Assembly (NCBI GenBank): GCA_039184865.1
Contig: JBCDAV010000025.1
Coordinates: 1 to 64,000 of the forward strand
Direction of reading: 5' to 3'
DNA length: 64,000 bases
DNA from: Thermohalobaculum sp039184865
Lineage (GTDB): Bacteria > Pseudomonadota > Alphaproteobacteria > Rhodobacterales > Rhodobacteraceae
The translations under genes were made by a program, and so were the position numbers. How positions within the stretch are numbered: the stretch's first letter is position 1; each line of letters opens with the position of its first letter. The notes beneath the pieces were generated by a model. That model ran no database searches, was not told the DNA's origin, and saw nothing but the letters and a program-made list of their open reading frames with translations. Positions 16,665 through 25,336 of this stretch are shown piece after piece.

Positions 16665-18215
16665 TCAGGCGACCCGTTGCGAGCGCGGGCTTTCATCCAT
16701 CAGCGCCGTCAGTTGCCGGTTCAACCGCAGCGACAGGTCCAGCTTGACCGAAGCCATGCCCGGATCGTCCCACAGGTTGTGCGTCTCGTTCGGGTCCTCT
16801 GCCAGATCGTAGAGCTCGCCCCAGTCCTGATCCCGATACACCGTCAGACGGTGCCTGCCGGTCAGCAACGCCCGGACGCGCGCGGGTGCCTCGAACCCCA
16901 GCCGCGCGCCGCCGTCATTGTATTCGATCAACAGATCGTCCCGGACCTGGCCACCGTCCAGAACGTGCAGCAGGCTCTCGCCCTGCATCCCGAAATACGG
17001 CGCCAGCCCGGCGCGTTCCAGCACCGTAGCACCGATATCGACGGTCGATGCAAGGGCGCGGTTCACACCCGTCTGTGCCGCCGGATCGGACCAGATAAAC
17101 GGCACCCGCGTGATCGACCGGAACGGCAGAGCGCCCTTCAACAGCATGTTGAAATCGCCGAGGTAATCGCCGTGGTCCGAGTTGAAGCAGACCACCGTGT
17201 TGTCGATCAGCCCGGTCTCGCGCAGCGCCTCCATGACGCCGCCAACCGCGTCGTCGACCATCGCGACCATGCCCGCCGTCAGTGCCATCGCCTCGCGCAA
17301 TCGCGCCTCGTCCAGCATCATCGCAGTCTGAGGCGTCGTCTGCCCGCCAGCGCCCCGCCAGTTCTCGTGCATCCAGCGCATCGGCGGGGTCGGGTTACGA
17401 TGCGCCTCGTATGGCAGGTTCAGGTCGAACTCGTCCGGCCCGTACATGTCCCAGTACCGCCCCGGCGGATTGAACGGATGATGCGGGTCGGGGAAACTCA
17501 CGAACAGGAAGAATGGCGCGTCGCCCTGCGCCCGCAGATAGTCGATCGACCGGTCGCGGATGTAGGCGGTCGGATAGAGCTCCTCCGGGATCGGAGTCCG
17601 GTAAGCCTGCGGGCAGGTGTAGTTGTGCGCCAACTCGTTGGCGTCATCGTGCAGCGCCTGCCAGTCCGACGCCGTCTCGCGAAACCACTGGTGATAGTGA
17701 CCGCCGCAGCGATCGCCGTGCACGGTGACCATGTCGATGTGCTGAAACCCGTAGTAGGGTGTCGGGAACACGTAGCGCCCGTCAGCCTCGTAGCGCCCCG
17801 GCTCCTCGTGGCCATAGTCAGACGCATCCGGCTTCCACGCCTCGGCCAGCGACCCCGTTTCGACCGTCTTGCGCCCGATCGGCGGCTTGTCGGTGAACGG
17901 CTGCAGGTGCGACTTCCCGATGGCCGCCGTCCGGTAGCCGCCTTCCGCCAGCACATCGACGAACGTGTTGGCCGAGGCGGGCAGGACACAGCCGTTATAG
18001 CGCAGCCCGTGCACGCTCGGATACCGCCCGGTCATCAGCGACGCCCGGTTCGGCATGCAGACGGGCGAGGCCGTGTGGAAGTTCTCGAACCGCATCCCGC
18101 AGGCTGCAATCGCGTCGATGTGCGGCGTCTTCACGACCGGATGCCCGTAACAGCCGAGCCAGTCGGCGCGCTGCTGATCGGTGATGAAGAAGACGAAATT
18201 CGGTCTGTCGGTCAT
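16665..18215 (-). CDS. sulfatase (type I, formylglycine)
   Basis: A 516-residue alkaline-phosphatase-superfamily sulfatase. The modification motif CxPxR is present as C53-M-P-N-R in ASPVCMPNRASLMTGRYP, so Cys53 should become formylglycine. Metal-site Asp residues are seen in FFITDQQRADW and in FNSDHGDYLGD. There is no signal peptide, so it is predicted cytoplasmic; arylsulfatases, choline-sulfatases and some phosphonate hydrolases share this form. The start at 18215 overlaps the upstream hydrolase stop as ATGA, and in-frame codons before it lie inside that gene. It converges on putA with three bases between stops. As the last gene of the TRAP operon it probably acts on the imported compound. 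Confidence 0.88.
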   Translation of the reverse strand: MTDRPNFVFFITDQQRADWLGCYGHPVVKTPHIDAIAACGMRFENFHTASPVCMPNRASLMTGRYPSVHGLRYNGCVLPASANTFVDVLAEGGYRTAAIGKSHLQPFTDKPPIGRKTVETGSLAEAWKPDASDYGHEEPGRYEADGRYVFPTPYYGFQHIDMVTVHGDRCGGHYHQWFRETASDWQALHDDANELAHNYTCPQAYRTPIPEELYPTAYIRDRSIDYLRAQGDAPFFLFVSFPDPHHPFNPPGRYWDMYGPDEFDLNLPYEAHRNPTPPMRWMHENWRGAGGQTTPQTAMMLDEARLREAMALTAGMVAMVDDAVGGVMEALRETGLIDNTVVCFNSDHGDYLGDFNMLLKGALPFRSITRVPFIWSDPAAQTGVNRALASTVDIGATVLERAGLAPYFGMQGESLLHVLDGGQVRDDLLIEYNDGGARLGFEAPARVRALLTGRHRLTVYRDQDWGELYDLAEDPNETHNLWDDPGMASVKLDLSLRLNRQLTALMDESPRSQRVA

Positions 18216-18913
18216 GTCTCGGCTTTCATCAGCAGGTCGGCCAGCGCGTCCGGCATCTCGACCATCGCATCGTGCAGGCACGGCAGGCGATGGCAGATCC
18301 AGGCCGGGTCATCGGCATAACGGTCATGGAACTGGCGGAACGGCGACGGATTGTGTTCGTCGCACAGGATATAGCTCCGGTGGGCGACCTCGGCCTCGCG
18401 GCCGGTCAGCACCACGCCGCGGTCGAAACAATTGGCGGGATGCGGCGTGCACATGCGGCGCAGCCAGGCGAGATCCTCGGCGCGCGCGGCCCAGCGCTCG
18501 AACCCGGTCGGTGCGACCATGCCGTCCACGGTCGCCGCGCGGATCTCGGCGGCGCGTTCAGGCGGCGCGAAGGCCGTGGCGCCCTGCCCCGACTCCGTGG
18601 GCACGAAGGCATCTAGATAGACCAGATGCGCGATCCGTTCCGGCACCTGAGCGGCAACCCCTGTGATCACCATCCCGCCATAGGAATGTCCGACCAGCAT
18701 GACATCCCGCAGATCACGCCATTCCAGCACCTGCACGATATCGGCGACGTGTGTCTCCGGCCCCGCGACCGCGCGCACGAGATGGGAGCGCTCGCCCAGC
18801 CCGGTCAGCGTCGGCGCGTGAACCTCGTGTCCCGCGGCCTCCAGCAGCGGCACCACGCGCTCCCAGCACCAGCCGCCGTGCCATCCGCCGTGGACCAGGA
18901 CGAAGCACGTCAT
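18212..18913 (-). CDS. alpha/beta hydrolase (esterase / hydroxynitrile-lyase-like)
   Basis: A 233-residue alpha/beta hydrolase with the oxyanion strand FVLVHGGWHGGWCW at the very start and the nucleophile elbow GHSYGG with Ser77. A late His (CLHDAMVEMP) would complete the triad. The sequence resembles the plant esterase/hydroxynitrile lyase and bacterial EstC-like branch. It overlaps both neighbours by four bases (ATGA): the TRAP permease upstream and the sulfatase downstream. It therefore belongs to the same transcription unit. An ester or lactone imported by the transporter is the likely substrate class; that is inference from context. Confidence 0.85.
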   Translation of the reverse strand: MTCFVLVHGGWHGGWCWERVVPLLEAAGHEVHAPTLTGLGERSHLVRAVAGPETHVADIVQVLEWRDLRDVMLVGHSYGGMVITGVAAQVPERIAHLVYLDAFVPTESGQGATAFAPPERAAEIRAATVDGMVAPTGFERWAARAEDLAWLRRMCTPHPANCFDRGVVLTGREAEVAHRSYILCDEHNPSPFRQFHDRYADDPAWICHRLPCLHDAMVEMPDALADLLMKAET

Positions 18914-21237
18914 GCAGCGGCGACCTCGCGCCGTCCGTAGTGCAGCGCGAGCATCCCGGCGACCGCCGCAATCGTCGGTCCGTGCACCCAGACCGGGCCG
19001 GTCATCACAAGACCCGCCAGCGCCAGCCGCAATGCGACTGCTCCCGCGCCCAACGGTCCGCGATCGAATGCGGCCAGCGCGCTCGCCAGCAGATAGAGCG
19101 CCAACACCAGCCGCGCGATCAGCCAGATCATCGCCAGAAGACCCGCGCCGTCCTCATATCCCGGCAGATTCCCCCCGGCGCCGGAGTTCGGATCGATCAG
19201 GGCCGCATCGATCAACAGCAGTTCCGGGTAGAACGCGAAGACGAACGGGATCACGAACATCACGACGCCCGAGCGCACCGCCGAGAACCCGGTCGCCATC
19301 GGCTCGGCCCGCGTGATGGTCGAGGCCGCGAAGGCCGCGATTGCCACCGGCGGCGTGATCGCCGAGGCGACCGCGAAGTAGAAGATGAACATGTGCGCCG
19401 TGAAGGTCGCGATGCCCAACCCGGCCAGCATCGGCCCCATCAGGAGGGCAACGTTGATATAGGCCGGCACCGTCGGCATCCCCATGCCGAGCAGGATCGC
19501 CAGCAGCATCGTCACCATGAGTGCCAGGAACAGGAACACCGGCGCCCCGGCCGCACTGATATCCAACCCCCGCAGCCAGCCCAGAATGTCATGCGCGATG
19601 AACGTCGATAGCCCGGTGAAGTTCAGGCAGAAATCGATCACCGAAACGGCGAGGAACATCAGGTAGAGCGTGCTCATCAGCACGCCTGCCTCGCTCAGCG
19701 CCCGCACGATCTTCGCAGGCTGCGCCCGCACCTCGGGGTCGAGGAACAACAGCCCGATCAGCAGCAGCACCGCCCACCAACCGGCAGAGCCCGCATCGCC
19801 CGCCGAATTCTGCACCAGCTCCAGCAGCCAGGGCAGATCGGCCGACACGCAGCCCTCGGCCGGGATGCCGATCGCGAAGGCAACCCAGCCGCAACCCACC
19901 GCCTCCTTCGGGGTCAGGAGCAGGATCAGGATCAGCAGGATCGGCCCGAAGATCATCGCCAGATTCAGCCGGTCCTGCCCGGTCAGATGCATCTCCTCGG
20001 TCACAGCACCGACTGCCTCGATCCCCTGCTTGCGCGCCTGGAACACGACCGACAGGAACAGGCAGCCGAAATACGCGATCGCCGGGATGATCGCCGCGAT
20101 GATGACCTCGCGATACGGCACGAGCGTGAGCGAGGCCAGCACGAACGCCGCCACCCCCATCACCGGCGGCATGATCTGCCCGCCCGAGGACGCCGCCGCC
20201 TCCATCCCGCCGGCGAACACCTTGTTGAAGCCGCGCCGCAGCATCATCGGGATCGTCAGCACGCCCGTGGAGAGCACGTTCACCACCGGCCCGCCCGAGA
20301 TCGTCCCGAAGAACGCCGAAGACACGATCGCCGCATGGGCCGGCCCGCCACGCAACCGCCGCGTCCAGCGAAACGCGATCTTGATCAGCGAGCGCCCGCC
20401 GGCCGAGGCCCCGAACAGCGCGCCCAGAACGATGTAGGGGAACACCGTGTTCAACAGGATGCCCATGAACTGGCCCAGCAACCCGCTGGCGTTGTTCACG
20501 AGGATATCGTGCACCTTCGGCCGCCCGTCGATCAGCTGGCGCGGCTCGCCGCCCAGCTTGGTCACCAGGTACTTGTTGATGTCCTCGGCACCCAGAAAGT
20601 ACCAGACCGTGATCGTCGCCAGCGTGTAGAGCGCGATCAGGATCGCCACCAGCACCAGCGGCAGCGACCAGACCTTGATGTTGTACCCCAGAAAGACCGC
20701 GATCGCCGCGCCGACAATGGCGAACAGCCAGACCCCGGTCGTGTTCAGGCACTGCGGATCGTCGACCGTGTCGGGGATCGGCAGGCCGTAGAGCTCGGCG
20801 AACTCCTGCTCCTCCTTCAGGCTGCGCGCCAGCAGCTCGGCACGCTCGCCGGTGATCTGGTCGATCAGGCAGACCGCGTCGATCTCGATCAGGTAGGTCA
20901 GCGCCACCGCGACCGCCATCACCACCAGTGCTAAGTCCATCGCCAGCCCGGCCCGGCCGTGCGACCGCGCAAAGGCATGGCGCAGCGCCACGATCACCAT
21001 CATCAGCACGAAGGCCAGCGGATAGAGGTACTGGTACTCGAACTTGCGGATCGCGAAGGTCGGATCGCCCGCCAACTCCACTGCCCAGGCGTCCAGCCCC
21101 GGGATCGACGGGATGTTGTTCACCATCCCGATCGCCACCAGCCCCAGGCCCAGCGCAAAGGCCGCGCGCCCCGCCCGGTCGTTCGGCGCCTCCGGCGATG
21201 CGTTCGGTCCAGCCTGGGCGCTGGTTTCGGTGCTCAT
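18910..21237 (-). CDS. TRAP transporter, fused DctQ-DctM permease (TAXI type)
   Basis: A 775-residue polytopic inner-membrane permease in which the small (DctQ-like) and large (DctM-like) TRAP subunits are fused. This form is paired with TAXI binding proteins. The N-terminal part has four or five helices. The large subunit carries family motifs such as SSAFFGTISGGPVVNVLSTG, GGQIMPPVMGVAAFVLA, LLGMGMPTVPAYI and ITPPVAIAAFAASTITRA. The ATG at 21237 follows the TAXI gene by 34 bases; the upstream in-frame extension overlaps that gene's 3' end and was not used. The four-base overlap with the hydrolase shows coupling. It uses a sodium or proton gradient to import an organic acid whose identity is unknown. 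Confidence 0.92.
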   Translation of the reverse strand: MSTETSAQAGPNASPEAPNDRAGRAAFALGLGLVAIGMVNNIPSIPGLDAWAVELAGDPTFAIRKFEYQYLYPLAFVLMMVIVALRHAFARSHGRAGLAMDLALVVMAVAVALTYLIEIDAVCLIDQITGERAELLARSLKEEQEFAELYGLPIPDTVDDPQCLNTTGVWLFAIVGAAIAVFLGYNIKVWSLPLVLVAILIALYTLATITVWYFLGAEDINKYLVTKLGGEPRQLIDGRPKVHDILVNNASGLLGQFMGILLNTVFPYIVLGALFGASAGGRSLIKIAFRWTRRLRGGPAHAAIVSSAFFGTISGGPVVNVLSTGVLTIPMMLRRGFNKVFAGGMEAAASSGGQIMPPVMGVAAFVLASLTLVPYREVIIAAIIPAIAYFGCLFLSVVFQARKQGIEAVGAVTEEMHLTGQDRLNLAMIFGPILLILILLLTPKEAVGCGWVAFAIGIPAEGCVSADLPWLLELVQNSAGDAGSAGWWAVLLLIGLLFLDPEVRAQPAKIVRALSEAGVLMSTLYLMFLAVSVIDFCLNFTGLSTFIAHDILGWLRGLDISAAGAPVFLFLALMVTMLLAILLGMGMPTVPAYINVALLMGPMLAGLGIATFTAHMFIFYFAVASAITPPVAIAAFAASTITRAEPMATGFSAVRSGVVMFVIPFVFAFYPELLLIDAALIDPNSGAGGNLPGYEDGAGLLAMIWLIARLVLALYLLASALAAFDRGPLGAGAVALRLALAGLVMTGPVWVHGPTIAAVAGMLALHYGRREVAAA

Positions 21238-21271
21238 GCCCCCGCGCGGGCCGCTCGGATCCGCGCCCGGA

Positions 21272-22312
21272 TCAGGGCTTGGCGCAGTCCGGCACGGAAT
21301 AGCCCGCCTCTTCCCAGGCCGCGACAGCACCCGGATGGTACTTCAGCGGGTTCGGCCCGCAGAACCCGGACTCGACCGCATCCAGCACGCCGACCCCGAT
21401 GGTCCCGGCCCACGGCGTCTTCGCCTTCAGCGCGTCCATCGAATCGATATACGCCGTGGTCAGCGCCTTCGCGAGCGCGTCCGACATCGACTTGTTGACG
21501 ATCTCGGCGCCGGTGATGTTGACCGCCCGGAACGTCGCGTCCTCCGAGACGATCTTCACGTCGTCGCCGTACCCCATCTCGGTCACGGCAATCTCGCGCG
21601 GCGCATTGCCCGGCGTGCGCGCCCATTTCTGGAACGCATCCGAGGAATAGGTCGCCTTCGGGACCGAGATCAGCGTCATCGCGCCCGCCGCCTGCCCGGC
21701 CGCCACCCGGTCCGAGGGAAAGGTCAGCGGCAGCAGGTTCATGTCCGCCGTGCCGTCGGCGATGGTCTTGTTCGCCTGGCCCCAGTTGACCTGCACGCCC
21801 TTGTAGTCGTCGCCCTCCTTGATGCCGCCGACAAGCTGCAGCATCTGGCGCGCCCCCACGAGCGCACCGCCGCGCGGCGGCCCGTTATAGATCGTCAGGC
21901 CCTTGAGCTGCTCGTACGAGGTCACGCCCTTGCTCTGGAAGCCGAACAGCATGTAGGCGCCGAAATTGTAGGGGTAGAGCGCGCGCAGGTTCTCGGCCAG
22001 CGCCGCCCCCTCCTTGCCCTGCTTCGAGTACGGCCCGCGCCCGAGCTTCAAGAGGAACGGCAGCACCAGCGGCGCCACGCCGACATCCGTCGTGCCATTG
22101 GCGATGTTGATCACCGTGTTGGTCAGCGTCTGCCCGGCCTGCACCTGCAGGTTGGCGATGCCCGCCGCCCCCGCGACCTCGGCCAGATGCGTCACCGACA
22201 GGTGCGGCGCCCCGCCCGGAGCCGCCGTCTCGGCACTCAGGTTCTCCGCCGCTTGGGCAAGCGAAAAGGTTCCGATGGCCGTCAACGCCACCAGCGTTTT
22301 CATGAGCTTCAT
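21272..22312 (-). CDS. TAXI family TRAP transporter solute-binding protein
   Basis: The periplasmic receptor for the adjacent permease, 346 residues. The signal peptide is MKLMKTLVALTAIGTFSLAQA with cleavage after AQA. The mature protein has TAXI features (NIANGTTDVGVAPL near 80, VRALYPYNF-type strand as LRALYPYNFGAYM, MDALKAKTPWAG near the C-terminus). GGAGG lies eight bases upstream of the ATG at 22312. It is first in the operon with the permease, hydrolase and sulfatase. TAXI proteins bind glutamate/aspartate-like acids or other organic anions; the ligand here is not evident. Confidence 0.92.
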   Translation of the reverse strand: MKLMKTLVALTAIGTFSLAQAAENLSAETAAPGGAPHLSVTHLAEVAGAAGIANLQVQAGQTLTNTVINIANGTTDVGVAPLVLPFLLKLGRGPYSKQGKEGAALAENLRALYPYNFGAYMLFGFQSKGVTSYEQLKGLTIYNGPPRGGALVGARQMLQLVGGIKEGDDYKGVQVNWGQANKTIADGTADMNLLPLTFPSDRVAAGQAAGAMTLISVPKATYSSDAFQKWARTPGNAPREIAVTEMGYGDDVKIVSEDATFRAVNITGAEIVNKSMSDALAKALTTAYIDSMDALKAKTPWAGTIGVGVLDAVESGFCGPNPLKYHPGAVAAWEEAGYSVPDCAKP

Positions 22313-22455
22313 GGTTCGTCCTCCCGGGTCCGGCTTCTGCGCCGGTCTGTTGTTGCATCCGACCGAACCACAGGAATGCCGCGGCGGCAACCTCGGGGCG
22401 AGCCGTACGCGCAGAAATCATGGCATGGGCGGGCGGTGCGGGAGGCGCGGTGCCG

Positions 22456-24195
22456 TCAGTCCGGGAAGCGGATATTCGGCCACATCTGCCGCAGCTTCTC
22501 GACAATCGGGCGCAGCAATTCCGCCACCGCACCCATTTGTTCAAAGGCCCACGCGGCCTTCGCTGCACTCCAACCGATTTCCGGACCCAAAGCCTTTATG
22601 CTCGATGCGGCGCTGAGAATGGTCACCGCGACGCTTCCGACAGCCAGCATCGTTGATCTGCGCCGTTTCTTCGCGTCCTCGGTCTGCCGGTCGCTCAAGA
22701 CCTCCAATCTGGCGGCGTTGCCTTCCACGATCTCCCGAATTTCGGCGCCGATCATGTGCTCCCGCGCATCCAGTGCTTCCAATACCTTTTGGGGCAGATC
22801 GGGCACTGCATCCGCGTCAATCTCCGCTGCCTCGGCCGCGTCCTCCAGATCCTCCTCGGCCGGGAAGTGCGTCATCATCTGGCGGTGCGTCTCGTGGAAC
22901 GCGGCGAACCCGTCCGCCACGACGCGTGGGGTATCGGAATTGTCGTCGATCAGCCCGCCGACCATCGCCGCCAGCACGTTCGGCGTGTTCGGAATGAAGG
23001 CGTGCAGATCCTGCCCGACCGCCGTGCGATACCGTTGCAGATAGCGTTCGATATCCGGATGCGCCCGGTTGCTGCGCGCCTGCTCCAGCAGCAGGTCCGC
23101 CGCCTCTCCGGCCGCGACCATCAATGCGGCCTGTCGTTCGGGGTTCAGCGAGTTCCGGCCCGAGGCCGCTTCTGGTGCTCCCCCGCGCAGCACCGGATTG
23201 TCCTCGTCGTCGCTCTGCCACTCGGCATCGACAACCTTGGGAAGGTTCACGGGCTCGGACGACGCGCCCGCCCCCGGCGATCCATTGAACTCCGGGTGCC
23301 TGCCGTTCAGGTACCAGAGCGTTTCCCGCGCGCAGACTTCGGTATCTCCTCGCTTGTTGATAGCAGCTAGCGCTTCATCGGCTTCGGCCGCGGGCGTGCC
23401 TTTGTAACTCAGCCTCCGCAACCCGCTCATACGTGCAAGCGCCGTCAGGTCCGAGACCTGCGTGTTGTCGAGGCGTAGCTGCTGCAACCCGCTCAGACCC
23501 GCAAGCGCCGTCAGATCCGAGACCTGCGTGTTGTCGAGGTCTAGCTGCTGCAACCCGCTCAGACCCGCAAGCGCCGTCAGATCCGAGACCTGCGTGTTGT
23601 CGAGGTCTAGCCGCTGCAACCCGCTCAGACCCGCAAGCGCCGTCAGGTCCGAGAATTGCGTGATGTTGAGGGATAGCTCCAGCAAACCGCTCAGACCCCC
23701 TAGCGCCGTCAGGTCCGAGACCGGCGTGAAGTGGAGGGATAGCGTCTGCAACCCGCTCAGACCCTCAAGCGCCGTCAGGTCCGAGACCTGCGTGTTGCTG
23801 AGGTGTAGCTCCTGCAACCCGCTCAGACCCGCAAGCGCCGTTAGGTCCGAGACCTGCGTGCCGTTGAGGATTAGCACCTGCAAACCGCTCAGACCCGCAA
23901 GCGCCGTCAGGTCCGAGACCTGCATGTTGTCGAGGAGTAGCGTCTGCAACCCGCTCAGATCCGCAAGCGCCGTCAGGTCAGAGATTGGCGTGTGGCTGAG
24001 GTCTAGCACCTGTAACGCACTTAGGTCCGAGATTTCCGGCGGGAGTTCCGTCAGCACGCGCGTTTTGTTACCGGTAACAATAGGGTTGAGATTCAGGTCC
24101 GTCGCGCCGTACGCCTTCGCCTCGGCGACCTTCTGGCGGGCGAATTCATGGGCGGCAGCGCGCTCGGCCTCGCTGTATTCTCTAACTCTACGCAT
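22456..24195 (-). CDS. leucine-rich repeat protein with C-terminal hydrophobic segment
   Basis: A 579-residue protein. After a charged N-terminal helix (residues 1-35) there are about ten 22-residue leucine-rich repeats of the form DLTALAGLSGLQxLxLDNTQ, ending near residue 270. A low-complexity linker follows, then a helical region (AALMVAAGEAADLLLEQA and onward) and one likely membrane helix near 520-545 (STMLAVGSVAVTILSAAS). I see no kinase, GTPase or toxin motif. I chose the ATG at 24195 because GGGAG lies eight bases upstream; a frame ATG at 24237 lacks one. The upstream neighbour is aapP, 340 bases away. The repeat type resembles bacterial ROCO and internalin-like repeats, but the GTPase part of ROCO proteins is absent. 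A protein-binding role is likely. Confidence 0.7.
   Translation of the reverse strand: MRRVREYSEAERAAAHEFARQKVAEAKAYGATDLNLNPIVTGNKTRVLTELPPEISDLSALQVLDLSHTPISDLTALADLSGLQTLLLDNMQVSDLTALAGLSGLQVLILNGTQVSDLTALAGLSGLQELHLSNTQVSDLTALEGLSGLQTLSLHFTPVSDLTALGGLSGLLELSLNITQFSDLTALAGLSGLQRLDLDNTQVSDLTALAGLSGLQQLDLDNTQVSDLTALAGLSGLQQLRLDNTQVSDLTALARMSGLRRLSYKGTPAAEADEALAAINKRGDTEVCARETLWYLNGRHPEFNGSPGAGASSEPVNLPKVVDAEWQSDDEDNPVLRGGAPEAASGRNSLNPERQAALMVAAGEAADLLLEQARSNRAHPDIERYLQRYRTAVGQDLHAFIPNTPNVLAAMVGGLIDDNSDTPRVVADGFAAFHETHRQMMTHFPAEEDLEDAAEAAEIDADAVPDLPQKVLEALDAREHMIGAEIREIVEGNAARLEVLSDRQTEDAKKRRRSTMLAVGSVAVTILSAASSIKALGPEIGWSAAKAAWAFEQMGAVAELLRPIVEKLRQMWPNIRFPD
23398..24030 (-). repeat. 66-bp tandem repeats encoding the leucine-rich repeats
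   Basis: About nine copies of a 66-base unit coding DLTALAGLSGLQ followed by a variable LxLxNT core. Several adjacent units are nearly identical at DNA level (for example those around 23500-23640), showing recent expansion. Variation is concentrated at the solvent-exposed x positions of each repeat, as expected for a binding surface. Confidence 0.85.
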
Positions 24196-24535
24196 CGCGT
24201 GCACTCCCGCCCCGGCAATCGTCCCGGATTGGGGCATGGCGCGGCGTGGGCGTCAAGGGTGGTCGGCCCGCCACACCGTCAACCAACCCGCACGGCCCCG
24301 GCTGTGCGCGCCGGGGTCTCGATTCACCGCGAAAACCGGCGAAGCCTTCGACCAAGCCTGCGCCCGAACATCGGCCCGCAAAACGGCCAAAACACGGATT
24401 TCGAGCCGTTTGCCCACGTGAACATCAGCCTGCGCAAAACCAGTCAGGCTAAATAGCCATCCTTGAAAATCAGGATTCCGGCGCCCACGTCCACCTCGAT
24501 ATCCATCTGACCGAGGTGGGTAAGTGCGGCCCGGA
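24196..24535. other. intergenic region between aapP and the LRR gene
   Basis: About 340 bases with no convincing gene. An inverted repeat with 8-base arms (CCACCTCG at 24491-24498, CGAGGTGG at 24512-24519, 13-base loop) lies just downstream of the aapP stop and may act in transcript ending, but no T tract follows on the minus strand. The rest should contain the promoter of the LRR gene, which I could not pick out. Confidence 0.5.
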
Positions 24536-25327
24536 TCAGTGGCCCAGGATCTGGCTCAGGAACAGCTTGGTGCGATCCGACTGCGGGTTCGAGAAGAACT
24601 CTTCCGGCTCGTTCTGCTCGACGATCTGACCGGCGTCCATGAAGATCACCCGGTTCGCGACCTGTCGGGCGAAGCCCATCTCGTGCGTGACGCAGATCAT
24701 GGTCATCCCGTCCTCGGCCAGGCTGATCATGGTGTCGAGGACCTCCTTGATCATTTCGGGATCCAGCGCCGAGGTCGGCTCGTCGAACAGCATGATCCGG
24801 GGCTTCATGCAGAGCGAGCGCGCGATGGCCACGCGCTGCTGCTGCCCGCCAGACAATTGTCCTGGATATTTAGCGGCTTGCTCGGGAATTTTCACCTTCT
24901 CCAGGAAGTGCATCGCCGTCTCTTCGGCCTCGGCCTTCGGGGTCTTGCGCACCCAGATCGGGGCCAGCGTGCAGTTCTCCAGGATCGTCAGGTGCGGGAA
25001 CAGGTTGAAGTGCTGGAAGCACATCCCGACCTCGGCCCGGACCTTGTCGAGATTCTTCAGATCGCTGTTCAGCTCCGTCCCGTCGACGATGATGTCGCCC
25101 TTCTGGTGCTCCTCGAGCCGGTTGATGCAGCGGATCAGCGTCGACTTGCCCGAGCCCGACGGCCCGCAGACGACGATGCGCTCGCCGCGCATGACGGTCA
25201 GGTTGATGTCCCGCAGAACGTGGAAATCGCCGTACCACTTGTTCATCCCGCGGATGGTGATGGCCTCTTCGTCGGAGACCTGCATTTTCGAGCGGTCGGC
25301 GGTGAGCTCCTGAGCCAGTTCGTTCAT
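24536..25327 (-). CDS. aapP: general L-amino-acid ABC transporter, ATP-binding protein
   Basis: The ATPase of the Aap broad-range amino-acid importer, 263 residues. Walker A is GPSGSGKST near 58, the signature is LSGGQQQR near 158 and Walker B is IMLFDEPTSALD near 180, followed by the H-loop in VTHEMGFARQ. AGGAGG lies a few bases before the ATG. It is the last gene of aapJQMP, nine bases after aapM. Confidence 0.95.
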   Translation of the reverse strand: MNELAQELTADRSKMQVSDEEAITIRGMNKWYGDFHVLRDINLTVMRGERIVVCGPSGSGKSTLIRCINRLEEHQKGDIIVDGTELNSDLKNLDKVRAEVGMCFQHFNLFPHLTILENCTLAPIWVRKTPKAEAEETAMHFLEKVKIPEQAAKYPGQLSGGQQQRVAIARSLCMKPRIMLFDEPTSALDPEMIKEVLDTMISLAEDGMTMICVTHEMGFARQVANRVIFMDAGQIVEQNEPEEFFSNPQSDRTKLFLSQILGH

Positions 25328-25336
25328 GATCGCCTC

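Noticed and set aside
23433..24421. Plus-strand repetitive frames opposite the LRR gene
   Set aside because: Antisense shadows of the 66-base repeats.
24491..24519. Inverted repeat behind aapP as an intrinsic terminator
   Set aside because: The arms are good but no T tract follows on the transcribed side, so I did not call it a terminator.
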